From Streptomyces sp. CB01635 (GTDB lineage: Bacteria > Actinomycetota > Actinomycetes > Streptomycetales > Streptomycetaceae), in contig NZ_NNBL01000023.1 in NCBI RefSeq assembly GCF_002803065.1, positions 72,459 through 136,458 of the forward strand: a stretch of 64,000 bases of DNA, given 5' to 3'. The position numbers and the translations under genes are program-made. The notes beneath the pieces are model-generated. The model was not told the origin of the DNA, did no database searches, and worked only from the letters and a program-made list of their open reading frames with translations. Below are positions 27,453-35,459 of the stretch, in pieces (positions within the stretch are counted from its first letter, which is position 1; each line of letters begins with the position of its first letter).

Positions 27453-28130
27453 ATGTCGAAGCGCACCATGACTCTTTCTTCCGGCTCGTCCCTGCTCCGT
27501 ACTCGGGCGGCCGTCGTGACCGTCGCCATGGGAGCCACGGCGCTGCTGGGGGCCGGGGCCGCGGTCGCCGCCGAAAGCACTCAGGGAAGCGTCGCGCTGC
27601 CCGGCGTCGCCGCGGCTTCCGTTCAGGCGCAGGCCAAGGCCCAGGCCAAGGCCGCCGAGCAGGCGAAGCAGAACGCCGCGACGGTCAAGAAGACCGCCGC
27701 GAAGAAGGCTGCCAGCTGGATGGACCCGGTCAAGAGCTACAAGCTGTCCGCGGGCTTCGGCCTCGGCGGCAACATGTGGTCGCACAAGCACTCCGGCCAG
27801 GACTTCGCCGTGCCGATCGGCACGAACGTCATGGCCGCCCACGGCGGCACCGTCGTCAAGGCCGGCCCCAACGGCGGCGGCGACGGCCCGGCGTACGGCA
27901 ACGCCATCGTGATCAAGCACGGCAACGGCACGTACTCGCAGTACGCGCACCTGTCCCGCATCGACGTGCACATAGGCCAGACGGTCTCCACCGGTCAGCA
28001 CATCGCGCTCTCCGGCAACACCGGTAACTCCAGCGGCCCGCACCTGCACTTCGAGATCCGCACGACCCCGAACTACGGTTCCGCGGTCAACCCGGTCAAC
28101 TTCCTGCGCTCGGTCGGCGTCAGCGTCTGA
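27453..28130 (+). CDS. Secreted M23-family metallopeptidase (cell-wall endopeptidase)
   Basis: 225 residues. A signal peptide with a long basic N-region is cleaved near AVA-AES (about residue 40). An Ala/Lys/Gln coiled linker (about 55-90) leads to the LytM/M23 domain, with zinc ligands in HKHSGQDFAV (H-x3-D) and HLHFEIR, plus NAIVIKHGNGTYSQYAHLS. The enzyme should cleave peptide cross-bridges of peptidoglycan outside the membrane during growth or germination. It is monocistronic with an unusually long leader, hinting at post-transcriptional control; in Streptomyces several wall hydrolases are controlled by riboswitches. Confidence 0.92.
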   Translation: MSKRTMTLSSGSSLLRTRAAVVTVAMGATALLGAGAAVAAESTQGSVALPGVAAASVQAQAKAQAKAAEQAKQNAATVKKTAAKKAASWMDPVKSYKLSAGFGLGGNMWSHKHSGQDFAVPIGTNVMAAHGGTVVKAGPNGGGDGPAYGNAIVIKHGNGTYSQYAHLSRIDVHIGQTVSTGQHIALSGNTGNSSGPHLHFEIRTTPNYGSAVNPVNFLRSVGVSV

Positions 28131-28198
28131 CCTGCACAAGCGAGCTCACCTGCGTAAATGAGCTCACCTGCACGAAGAGCACAACTGCATGACAGAAC

Positions 28199-28771
28199 TC
28201 AGGCGCCCCGCTGCGCCTGGGTGATGAGATCGGTGGCGACCTCGAGGATGGCCTTGCGCTTTTCCTCGGGGTCGCCTTCGACGTCCTTGAGGACGAACAG
28301 GCCCGCGTGCATCGAGAAGATCGCGCTGAAGCAGCGGACCCGCTCGGTCAGGGTGGCGTCCTCCGGCAGGAGCTGGTCGAGGAGCGCCTTCATGCGGTCC
28401 TTGAAGAGCTCGCCGATGCTCAGCTCGCGCATGGTCGCCTGGTTCTCCTGCATGAAGCGGAACAGCGGTCCCGCCCCGTGCAGCGCCAGGCTGTAGCGCT
28501 CCATGAGCTCCTGCTTGGTCTCCAGGGTGTTGGGCTGCTCCCGGCCCCACTCGATCAGCTCGTCGATGGGCCGCGTCAGGTCCTCGAAGAGGCTGACGAC
28601 GATGTCTTCCTTGGTCTTGAAGTGGTAGTAGAGCGCCGCCTTGGTGACGTCGAGGTGCTCGGCGATCTCGCGCAGCGAGGTCTTCTCGTAGCCCTGTTCG
28701 GCGAACAGTTCCAGCGCCACGTCCTGGATGCGCTGCCGCGTGTTCCCGCGGCGCTGCTTGCTGCTGCCCAT
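28199..28771 (-). CDS. TetR/AcrR-family regulator, likely repressor of the adjacent MFS exporter
   Basis: 190 residues. The N-terminal helix-turn-helix is canonical: TRQRIQDVALELFAEQGYEK, TSLREIAEHLDVTKAALYYHF. The rest is a helical ligand-binding domain of the SACE_7040/TetR_C_33 kind. It is divergently transcribed from a 14-helix MFS exporter, 151 bases apart, with an ACTTGCC dyad between the two. The usual logic is that it represses the exporter (and itself) until a ligand, perhaps the exported drug, binds. Confidence 0.92.
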   Translation of the reverse strand: MGSSKQRRGNTRQRIQDVALELFAEQGYEKTSLREIAEHLDVTKAALYYHFKTKEDIVVSLFEDLTRPIDELIEWGREQPNTLETKQELMERYSLALHGAGPLFRFMQENQATMRELSIGELFKDRMKALLDQLLPEDATLTERVRCFSAIFSMHAGLFVLKDVEGDPEEKRKAILEVATDLITQAQRGA

Positions 28772-28864
28772 CTGTGGCTGCTCCTTCGTGCTGGTGGCGG
28801 GCCTTGGGAGAAAACTTACTTGACGCCCGGCTAGTTAGCGCTCTATCTTCCCTCAGTGTAGTCA

Positions 28865-28882
28865 ACTTGCCGGGCGGCAAGT
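28865..28882. promoter_or_regulatory. Candidate TetR operator
   Basis: Dyad ACTTGCC-GGGC-GGCAAGT 41 bases before the MFS ATG. Flanking related elements ACTTACTTG (28814) and CAAGTAAGT (28878) form a wider inverted pattern over the intergenic space. No -10/-35 pair could be fixed with confidence. Confidence 0.55.
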
Positions 28883-28922
28883 AAGTGTCGGCAGGTAAGT
28901 AAGTAACTGGGGAGTGGGGATC

Positions 28923-30677
28923 ATGGCGGAGACCGGAACAGTGGCGGCGGTGGACACCGGCGGGGGCGGCGAGGCGGCCACCAAGGAGCGGCAGCCGCGC
29001 AGCGTGCGCGTCGTCCTGATGGCATTGATGATCGCGATGCTGCTCGCAATGCTCGACAACATGATCGTCGGCACCGCGATGCCCACGATCGTCGGCGACC
29101 TGGGCGGCCTCGAACACCTCTCGTGGGTCGTGACTGCGTACACGCTCGCGACCGCCGCCTCGACCCCTATCTGGGGCAAGGTCGGCGACATGTACGGCAG
29201 GAAGGGCGCCTTCCTGACCTCGATCGTGATCTTCCTGATCGGCTCCGGGCTCAGCGGCATGGCCCAGGACATGAACCAGCTCATCGCGTTCCGCGCGATC
29301 CAGGGTCTCGGCGCCGGTGGCCTGATGGTCGGCGTCATGGCCATCATCGGTGACCTGATTCCGCCGCGGGAGCGCGGCAAGTACCAGGGCATGATGGCCG
29401 GCGTCATGGCGCTCGCCATGATCGGCGGACCGCTCGTCGGCGGCGCCATCACCGACAACTGGGGCTGGCGCTGGTCCTTCTACATAAACCTGCCGCTCGG
29501 CCTTGTCGCCCTCGCCATGGTCACCGCGGTCCTGCACCTGCCGAAGAAGCGGTCGAAGGGGAAGATCGACTACCTCGGCGCCGCGCTGCTCACCGTCGGC
29601 ATCACCTCGATCGTGCTCGTGACGACCTGGGGCGGCTCGCAGTACGCCTGGGGCTCCGCCGTGATCATGGAGCTCGCCGCGATCGGTGTCGCCGCGCTCG
29701 TCGGCTTCCTCTTCGTCCAGACGAAGGCAGCCGAGCCGATCATGCCGCTGCACATCTTCCGCAGCCGCAACTTCACGGTGATGTCCCTCATCGGCTTCAT
29801 CACCGGCTTCGTGATGTTCGGCGCCGTCCTCTTCCTGCCGCTCTACCAGCAGACGGTGCAGGGGGCGAACGCGACCAACTCCGGTCTGCTGCTCCTGCCG
29901 ATGCTGCTCTCGATGATGGTGGTCTCGCTGGTCGCGGGCCGCGTCACCACCAACACCGGCAAGTACAAGGTGTTCCCGCTGGTCGGCAGCGTCCTGATGG
30001 TGGCCGGACTCTTCCTGCTCGCGCAGATGGACACGGAGACGACGCGCCTCACCTCCGGCCTGTACATGGCCGTGCTCGGCGCGGGCATGGGCTGCCTGAT
30101 GCAGATCACGATGCTGGTCGCGCAGAACAGCGTCGAGATGAAGGACATGGGCGTCGCCTCGTCCTCCACGACCCTGTTCCGTACGCTCGGCTCCTCCTTC
30201 GGCGTCGCGATCATGGGCGCGCTCTTCAACAACCGCGTCCAGGACGTGATGGCCGAGCGGGCCGGGGCGACGGGCGGCAAGGTCGCGGAGCATTCCACGC
30301 AGCTGACGGCCGAGGGTCTGGCCAAGCTTCCGGACGTGGTGCGTGACGCCTACCTGCACGCGGTGTCGGCAGGTACGCACTCGGCCTTCCTGCTCGGTTC
30401 GGTCATCGCGGTTCTGGCGCTGATCGCGGCGGTCTTCGTGAAGGAGGTGCCGCTGCGGGGCGCGGGCCCCGCCAAGGAGGCGCCGAGCTCTCCCGAGGCC
30501 GCGGGTCCGGCGGACGCGCAGCCGATCGACATGGCCAAGGCCGGTACGGCTACGGCCGCTGCGGCTGCGAACGGTACAGCTGAGACCGGTACGGCCACGG
30601 CCGACGCGAAGCCGGTCGAGGGGGGCGCGGCCGGGGACGCCGCGGCGGACGGCAGGACGGTCTCCGAGACCGTCTGA
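28923..30677 (+). CDS. DHA2-family MFS drug exporter (EmrB/QacA type)
   Basis: 584 residues with 14 predicted transmembrane helices. Motifs of drug:H+ antiporters are present: LLAMLDNMIVGTAMPTIVGD in helix 1, the loop 2-3 motif GKVGDMYGRKGAF, and motif C in helix 5 (GVMALAMIGGPLVGGAI). A Glu/Ala/Thr-rich cytoplasmic tail of about 75 residues is unusual but common in Streptomyces. The ATG at 28923 follows GGGGA. Expression is probably controlled by the divergent TetR protein. The substrate is unknown. Confidence 0.93.
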   Translation: MAETGTVAAVDTGGGGEAATKERQPRSVRVVLMALMIAMLLAMLDNMIVGTAMPTIVGDLGGLEHLSWVVTAYTLATAASTPIWGKVGDMYGRKGAFLTSIVIFLIGSGLSGMAQDMNQLIAFRAIQGLGAGGLMVGVMAIIGDLIPPRERGKYQGMMAGVMALAMIGGPLVGGAITDNWGWRWSFYINLPLGLVALAMVTAVLHLPKKRSKGKIDYLGAALLTVGITSIVLVTTWGGSQYAWGSAVIMELAAIGVAALVGFLFVQTKAAEPIMPLHIFRSRNFTVMSLIGFITGFVMFGAVLFLPLYQQTVQGANATNSGLLLLPMLLSMMVVSLVAGRVTTNTGKYKVFPLVGSVLMVAGLFLLAQMDTETTRLTSGLYMAVLGAGMGCLMQITMLVAQNSVEMKDMGVASSSTTLFRTLGSSFGVAIMGALFNNRVQDVMAERAGATGGKVAEHSTQLTAEGLAKLPDVVRDAYLHAVSAGTHSAFLLGSVIAVLALIAAVFVKEVPLRGAGPAKEAPSSPEAAGPADAQPIDMAKAGTATAAAAANGTAETGTATADAKPVEGGAAGDAAADGRTVSETV

Positions 30678-30707
30678 GCGGGTCGTCCCGATCCTCCTCG
30701 GCTTGAT

Positions 30708-30745
30708 GAAGGCCCCCGGTGCGCTGACGTGCACCGGGGGCCTTC
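30708..30745. terminator. Terminator after the MFS exporter
   Basis: Perfect 15-bp stem (30708-30722 with 30731-30745), 8-base loop. Confidence 0.85.
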
Positions 30746-30811
30746 GCCGTGCCGGGGCTGTGGCCTGCTGGAACGGGGCCGTTGTCAGTGGGGCGTGCCA
30801 GCATCGATGGC

Positions 30812-31288
30812 GTGGAGAAATTGCGGCAGCTGCGGCTCGCGAAGGATGCGATGGACCGCGACTGGGCCGAGGCGGACCTCGACCTGGACGCGGTGGCGGC
30901 GCATGCCGGCTATTCGCGCTACCACTTCGTGCGGTGCTTCAAGGAGGCGTACGGGGAGACGCCCGGGCAGTATCTGACGCGCCGCCGGATCGAGCGGGCG
31001 GAGGAGATGCTGAGAACGGCGGACCTGTCGGTCACGGAGATCTGCGGCCTGGTGGGGTTCAGCAGCCTCGGCACGTTCTCGTCCCGGTTCAAGAGACAGA
31101 CGGGCCTGACGCCGAGCGAGTACCGGGCGAAGCATGTGGGGCGCGGGGCGGCGCTCATCCCCGGGTGTTACGCGATGTTGTGGGCCGGCGGCTTCCCCGG
31201 CAGGGGGCCTTCCGGCGGTACGGGTCCGGGGGCCGGCGAGGAGCGCAATTCTGGAGAAGCGGGGGCGGGGGGTGACTGCCTACGGTGA
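30812..31288 (+). CDS. AraC-family helix-turn-helix regulator
   Basis: 158 residues from the GTG at 30812 (a GTG at 30788 is also possible). The protein is little more than a DNA-binding domain: LDLDAVAAHAGYSRYHFVRC, then the second helix-turn-helix LSVTEICGLVGFSSLGTFSS and the conserved SRFKRQTGLTPSEYR. There is no N-terminal ligand domain; the C-terminus is a Gly-rich tail. It is followed by a VOC protein, a pairing often seen in Streptomyces, where the regulator controls the small metalloenzyme. Confidence 0.87.
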   Translation: MEKLRQLRLAKDAMDRDWAEADLDLDAVAAHAGYSRYHFVRCFKEAYGETPGQYLTRRRIERAEEMLRTADLSVTEICGLVGFSSLGTFSSRFKRQTGLTPSEYRAKHVGRGAALIPGCYAMLWAGGFPGRGPSGGTGPGAGEERNSGEAGAGGDCLR

Positions 31289-31340
31289 CAGGGCACGGCC
31301 GGACTCCCCGGCGCGTGGCCCGAACAACGCGGAGCGCATC

Positions 31341-31787
31341 ATGATCAAGGGACTCGCCATTTCCACCGTCTGGGTTCTCGACCAGGACCGGGCCAAGGAG
31401 TTCTACACCGAGAAGCTGGGGCTCGAGGTGCGTACGGACATGATCATGGGCGAGGGCGGCATGCGCTGGCTGACCGTGGGCGCCAAGGACCAGCCGGACG
31501 TCGAGCTGACGCTGATGGTGCCCGGGGTGCCCGCGATGGACCCCGAGTCGGCCGAGGCCGTGAAGAAGCTGGTCTCCAAGGGCATCCTCGGGGCCGGCGT
31601 CCTGGTCACGGACGACATCCACGGGGACTACGCGAAGCTCAAGGAGCGCGGGGTCCAGTTCCTCCAGGAGCCGCAGGAGCGCCCGTACGGGACCGAGGCG
31701 ATCTTCCGCGACGACTCCGGCAACTGGTTCTCGTTCACGCAGCGGAACGAAGGGCTCGACCTCGACAAGGAGTGGGCCACCAGCTAA
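31341..31787 (+). CDS. VOC-family (glyoxalase/bleomycin resistance-like) protein
   Basis: 148 residues, two beta-alpha-beta-beta-beta modules typical of the vicinal oxygen chelate fold. Strand 1 ISTVWVLDQDRAKEFYTEKL and the C-terminal EAIFRDDSGNWFSFTQ are characteristic. GGAG lies six bases before the ATG. The preceding gene is an AraC-type regulator in the same orientation. Such proteins may bind a metal and open, isomerise or sequester small toxic molecules; the substrate is not identifiable. Confidence 0.88.
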   Translation: MIKGLAISTVWVLDQDRAKEFYTEKLGLEVRTDMIMGEGGMRWLTVGAKDQPDVELTLMVPGVPAMDPESAEAVKKLVSKGILGAGVLVTDDIHGDYAKLKERGVQFLQEPQERPYGTEAIFRDDSGNWFSFTQRNEGLDLDKEWATS

Positions 31788-31808
31788 CGCTCTCGTTCGG
31801 AGCCGCCC

Positions 31809-33188
31809 TCAGTCCGGCAGCCGCAGCATCGGGAAGCTTCCCGTGTTTGTCGGCGCGTGTTCCGGCAGCCACAGCACGGCGACCGCGCCCTCGGCCGGAG
31901 TCCCCGAAGGAGCGCCCGGCGGGCGCACGTTGCGGAACGTGAGGCGGGCGCCGAGCACGCGCGCCTGGCCCGCCGCGATCGTCAGGCCGAGGCCGTGCCC
32001 GTGGCCCGCGCGGTCCGCCGCGCCCGTACGGAAGCGGCTCGGCCCCTCGTCGAGCAGCTCCTCCGGGAACCCGGGTCCGTGATCGCGCACGCGCACCACC
32101 CGGCCCTCGACGCTGACCTCGACGGGCGGCTTGCCATGCTTCGCGGCGTTGGCGAGGAGGTTGAAGAGGATGCGTTCGAGGCGGCGCGGGTCGGTGGTGA
32201 CCTCCGACTCGTGCACCACGCTCACCCGTACGTCCGCGTGGCGCGCGCCGATCCGCCGCGTCACGAACTCGCCCAGCAGCAGGTCCTGGAGCTCGGCCCG
32301 CTCGGCCGCGCTGTCCAGACGAGCCACTTCGAGCACGTCCTCGACGAGCGTGCGCATCGCCTGGGCCCGGTCCTTGACCAGCTCGCTCGGGCGTCCGGGC
32401 GGCAGCAGCTCGGCCGCGGTGAGCAGCCCGGTCACCGGCGTACGCAGCTCGTGCGCGATGTCCGCGGTGACCCGGCGCTCGGCCTCAAGACGCTGCTTCA
32501 GGGCGTCGGCCATCGCGTCGACGGCCTGTGCGAGATCGTCGGTCTCGTCGCGTACGACGCCGCCGATGGCGTCCCCGACCCGTACGTCGGTCCGCCCTTG
32601 CGCGACCTCCCGGGCCGCGAGCGCCGCCTTGCGCAGGCGCCGTGACACCTGTCCGCCGATCAGCACTCCGAGGGCGCAGCCGCCGAAGACCACCGAGATC
32701 GAGCCGATGATCAGGGCCTGGTCGAGGTCCTTCATGACGGTGGCGCTGCGGTCGGTGAAGCGGGTGTGCACGGACAGCAGGCGCCCGTCGCCCAGCGGGA
32801 CCGCCGCCCAGATGTCGGGTACGCCGCCGGCCTGTTCGGAGACGAAGGTGGCGCGCCGGCCGGCCATCGCCCTCTTCCGCAGGTCAGGGGGTATGCCGGG
32901 GTCGTCCACCTTGAAGCCGACGGGGAGACCGCGCCCGGTGGCCTCGTACTGGCGCGCCACGAACTGGATGCGTTCGTCCTGCACGTCGCGCGCGTTGTCC
33001 AGCATCGAGACGCGCGCCGCGTTGTGCACGACCAGACTCAGGGCGAGGGCGACGAGCGCTCCCACCAGGGCGATGGCGACGCTGATCTTCCAGCGCACCC
33101 CGGTGTGCAGCGCCGGGCGCAGCCGTCTCAGCGGCAGCCGCAGCGGCAGCCCGAGCCGGGCGCGCACGGTCGCGGCGGCCCCCCTCAT
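31809..33188 (-). CDS. cseC: Envelope-stress sensor histidine kinase CseC
   Basis: 459 residues from the ATG at 33188. Two transmembrane helices (about 34-54 and 158-180) enclose an extracytoplasmic sensor domain of about 100 residues. A HAMP linker follows, then the HisKA domain with His246 in TADIAHELRTPV and a HATPase with GPGFPEELL and GHGHGLGLTIA. It is the last gene of the sigE operon. In S. coelicolor CseC senses cell-wall damage (for example by vancomycin or lysozyme) and phosphorylates CseB. Position and gene order give the identification. Confidence 0.93.
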   Translation of the reverse strand: MRGAAATVRARLGLPLRLPLRRLRPALHTGVRWKISVAIALVGALVALALSLVVHNAARVSMLDNARDVQDERIQFVARQYEATGRGLPVGFKVDDPGIPPDLRKRAMAGRRATFVSEQAGGVPDIWAAVPLGDGRLLSVHTRFTDRSATVMKDLDQALIIGSISVVFGGCALGVLIGGQVSRRLRKAALAAREVAQGRTDVRVGDAIGGVVRDETDDLAQAVDAMADALKQRLEAERRVTADIAHELRTPVTGLLTAAELLPPGRPSELVKDRAQAMRTLVEDVLEVARLDSAAERAELQDLLLGEFVTRRIGARHADVRVSVVHESEVTTDPRRLERILFNLLANAAKHGKPPVEVSVEGRVVRVRDHGPGFPEELLDEGPSRFRTGAADRAGHGHGLGLTIAAGQARVLGARLTFRNVRPPGAPSGTPAEGAVAVLWLPEHAPTNTGSFPMLRLPD

Positions 33189-33286
33189 ATCCCGATCCCG
33201 TTCCTCGTCGGACAGTGGATGACCCGGCCGGCCCACGGACCGACCGAGCCCACGGTTCTCCCAACACCCCGCCCCGGCACGGCCCG

Positions 33287-34003
33287 TCAGGCCTTGAGCT
33301 TGTAGCCGAAGCCGCGGACCGTCTCGATCCGGTCCTGGCCGATCTTCGTGCGCAGCCGCTGCACATGGACGTCGACGACGCGGGTGTCCCCGCCCCAGCC
33401 GTAGTCCCACACGCGCTCCAGGAGCTTGTCGCGGGAGAGGACCGTGCCGGGCGCGGACGAGAACTCCAGGAGCAGCCGCATCTCCGTCGGCGTCAGCGCG
33501 ACCGTGGCCCCGTCCTTGCGGACCTCCATGCCCTCGGTGTCGATCTCCAGATCGCCGAACTGCAGGACACCGCCGTTCCCGGCGGAGGCGTCGGGGACGG
33601 CCGGCGCCGCGCCGGACGCCGACCCGCTCGCGTGCCCGAAGCGCCGCAGCACCGCCCGGATCCGCGCCACGAGGACGGCCCCGTCGAACGGCTTGGTCAC
33701 GTAGTCGTCCGCGCCCGCCTCCAGGCCGAGCACCACGTCGATCGAGTCGGCCCGTGCCGACAGCATGATCACGGGGACGGTGGACTCGTCACGGATGCGG
33801 CGGCACAGGCTCACGCCGTCCAGGCCCGGCACCATCACGTCGAGCAGCGCGATGTCGGGCCGGTTGGCGCGGAACGCCTCGAGGCCCGCGAGGCCGTCGG
33901 GCATGGCCGTGACCACGAAGCCGTCCCGCTCCAGGGCGAGCTGGGTGGCCTCGCGGATGACGTCGTCGTCCTCGACGAAGAGGACGTGGGTGTGCTCTGC
34001 CAT
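33287..34003 (-). CDS. cseB: OmpR-family response regulator CseB
   Basis: 238 residues: a receiver domain with phospho-acceptor Asp55 (IALLDVMVPG), a Ser/Ala/Gly linker, and an OmpR-type winged helix with LTPTEMRLLLEFSSAPGTVL and RVVDVHVQRLRTKIG. Phosphorylated CseB activates the sigE promoter, and through it the envelope-stress regulon. It lies between cseA and cseC on the same strand; a gap of 98 bases separates it from cseC. Confidence 0.96.
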   Translation of the reverse strand: MAEHTHVLFVEDDDVIREATQLALERDGFVVTAMPDGLAGLEAFRANRPDIALLDVMVPGLDGVSLCRRIRDESTVPVIMLSARADSIDVVLGLEAGADDYVTKPFDGAVLVARIRAVLRRFGHASGSASGAAPAVPDASAGNGGVLQFGDLEIDTEGMEVRKDGATVALTPTEMRLLLEFSSAPGTVLSRDKLLERVWDYGWGGDTRVVDVHVQRLRTKIGQDRIETVRGFGYKLKA

Positions 34004-34085
34004 CCGAATCCGCTGCTCCTGTTACGTCGTCCGAATTGTGAAAGTGTCCGTCATCCGAAGGGTCGGGGCTGCCCGGCCCGGCCGC

Positions 34086-34742
34086 TCAGTTGTCGGACGG
34101 CTCGGGCGTGTCCCCGTTCACCGCGTTGCTGTAGTCGTTGTGCGTCCTGTCCTGCTCGACGAACCGGCCGGTGGTCCAGCGGTACGTCAGGACGTCCTCA
34201 CCCGAGGGATACGCGACCGAGTCGCCCTTCTCGTACACCTGCTTGGTGACGACGAGGTCGCCCCGGTCTATCTCCGCGTACACCGGAGGCTCCTCGGCCA
34301 TGAAGACGTTCTCGTACCTGCCGCCGGTGTCGCGGTACACGTAACTGCCGATGCTGACGGCGTCTCCGCAGGTCATGACGTTGACCACGACGTCGTTCGA
34401 CGTGTTCCCCGTGAGGTTCCCGTAGGACACGTCGACCGGGTACTCGTCCCCCACACAGGGCTTGAGGTCGCGCTTGACCTCCGTGCTCACCGACGGGTCG
34501 TCCTTGACGAGCCGGACCGCGTTCACCTGCTTGGGCGCGGGGGAGGCCGGGGAGGACGACACGGCCTTCGGGGCGGCCGAGGCCCCCGGGTCGGAGCGGG
34601 CGGGCCCCTCGTCGCGGGCGCCGGTGCCGCCGGCCGAGCAGGCCGTGAGGGCGCCGAGGAAAAGGCCGATGGCGGCGAGCGCGGCCACCGCCGTACCCCC
34701 CGCCTTCAGGACCCGAGCGGCACGTATGCCTAGGCCGCGCAA
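34086..34742 (-). CDS. cseA: Lipoprotein CseA, negative modulator of the SigE response
   Basis: 218 residues if started at the TTG at 34742, which lies within the sigE coding end (13-base overlap) behind GGAG; no ATG or GTG fits before the signal sequence. Lipobox L-T-A-C follows a hydrophobic stretch, then a disordered Ser/Pro linker and a small Cys-containing globular domain (VVVNVMTCGDAVSIGSYVY). In S. coelicolor loss of the extracytoplasmic lipoprotein CseA raises sigE expression, so it tunes CseC signalling. The overlap implies coupled translation with sigE. Confidence 0.85.
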   Translation of the reverse strand: MRGLGIRAARVLKAGGTAVAALAAIGLFLGALTACSAGGTGARDEGPARSDPGASAAPKAVSSSPASPAPKQVNAVRLVKDDPSVSTEVKRDLKPCVGDEYPVDVSYGNLTGNTSNDVVVNVMTCGDAVSIGSYVYRDTGGRYENVFMAEEPPVYAEIDRGDLVVTKQVYEKGDSVAYPSGEDVLTYRWTTGRFVEQDRTHNDYSNAVNGDTPEPSDN

Positions 34743-35278
34743 CGCTCCGTCTCCTCCCGTTCGAGCGCGCCGTGGCCGGACTCGTGGCGGTCCCGGCTCT
34801 CCAGCTCCTCGCGGAGCCGGGCCAGCGCCCGGTGCAGCGTGCTCTTCACGGTTCCGGCCGACATGCCGAGTGCGGCGGCCGTCTCCTCTGTGGACATCTG
34901 CTCCCAGTGTCGCAGCACCACGACACTGCGCTGCTTGGGAGCCAGCACCTTCATGATGTCCATGAGGAGCGCGCGGTCGGCGTGCTGCTCGGTCGAGTCG
35001 TCGATGCTCGCGTCGGGCAGCTGCTCGGTGGGTACCTCTTCGAGCTTGCGGGCGCGCCACCACTCCGTACGCGTATTGATCATGACGCGGCGCAGATAGG
35101 CGTCGGCGAGACGCTTGTCGGCTATGCCGTCCCAGCGGCCGAACGTCCGCACCAGCGCGGTCTGCAGCAGGTCCTGGGCGTCGACGGGGTCCGGCACCAG
35201 GCGCCGGGCGCTGCGCAGCAGGGCGTCCTGCCGAGTGCGGACGTACTCCTCGAACTCGAGCACCTCGCCGTGCGCCAT
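34730..35278 (-). CDS. sigE: ECF RNA polymerase sigma factor SigE
   Basis: 182 residues, virtually the text of S. coelicolor SigE as I remember it. Region 2: EFEEYVRTRQDALLRSARRL, DAQDLLQTALVRTFGRW, YLRRVMINTRTEWWRARK; region 4: LAPKQRSVVVLRHWEQMSTE, ALGMSAGTVKSTLHRALARL. It directs RNA polymerase to genes for wall teichoic acids, penicillin-binding proteins and other envelope functions when the wall is damaged. There is no anti-sigma gene; activity is set by transcription through CseB. GGAGG lies eight bases before the ATG. It heads the operon sigE-cseA-cseB-cseC. Confidence 0.97.
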   Translation of the reverse strand: MAHGEVLEFEEYVRTRQDALLRSARRLVPDPVDAQDLLQTALVRTFGRWDGIADKRLADAYLRRVMINTRTEWWRARKLEEVPTEQLPDASIDDSTEQHADRALLMDIMKVLAPKQRSVVVLRHWEQMSTEETAAALGMSAGTVKSTLHRALARLREELESRDRHESGHGALEREETERCAA

Positions 35279-35323
35279 GCCAACCGCCTCCCGTTCGCGA
35301 ACCGTTCGCGCTTTCCCTGTCCG

Positions 35324-35337
35324 TCACCTGTAGGTGA
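35324..35337. promoter_or_regulatory. Dyad in the sigE promoter region
   Basis: TCACCT-GT-AGGTGA, 46-59 bases upstream of the sigE ATG. A second symmetric element, CGAACGGTTCG, lies nearer the ribosome site (35298-35308). The sigE promoter must be in this space because the next gene (mutY) ends at 35460. Whether CseB binds here is unknown; OmpR-type factors usually prefer direct repeats. Confidence 0.35.
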
Positions 35338-35459
35338 TCGGTACAGGGGAGAAGCTACGGAGGCGTTGTCACGGGGTTGTCCGCTTCAGCATGCGGCGGG
35401 CGCACGGCTGTCCGTCGGTTGTGTAACAGACGTAAGACGTGGGTAAACCCGTACGCCCG

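Noticed and set aside
28164..30734. 856-codon minus-strand frame across the MFS exporter
   Set aside because: Shadow of the exporter in a GC-rich genome; the real TetR gene is in a different frame.
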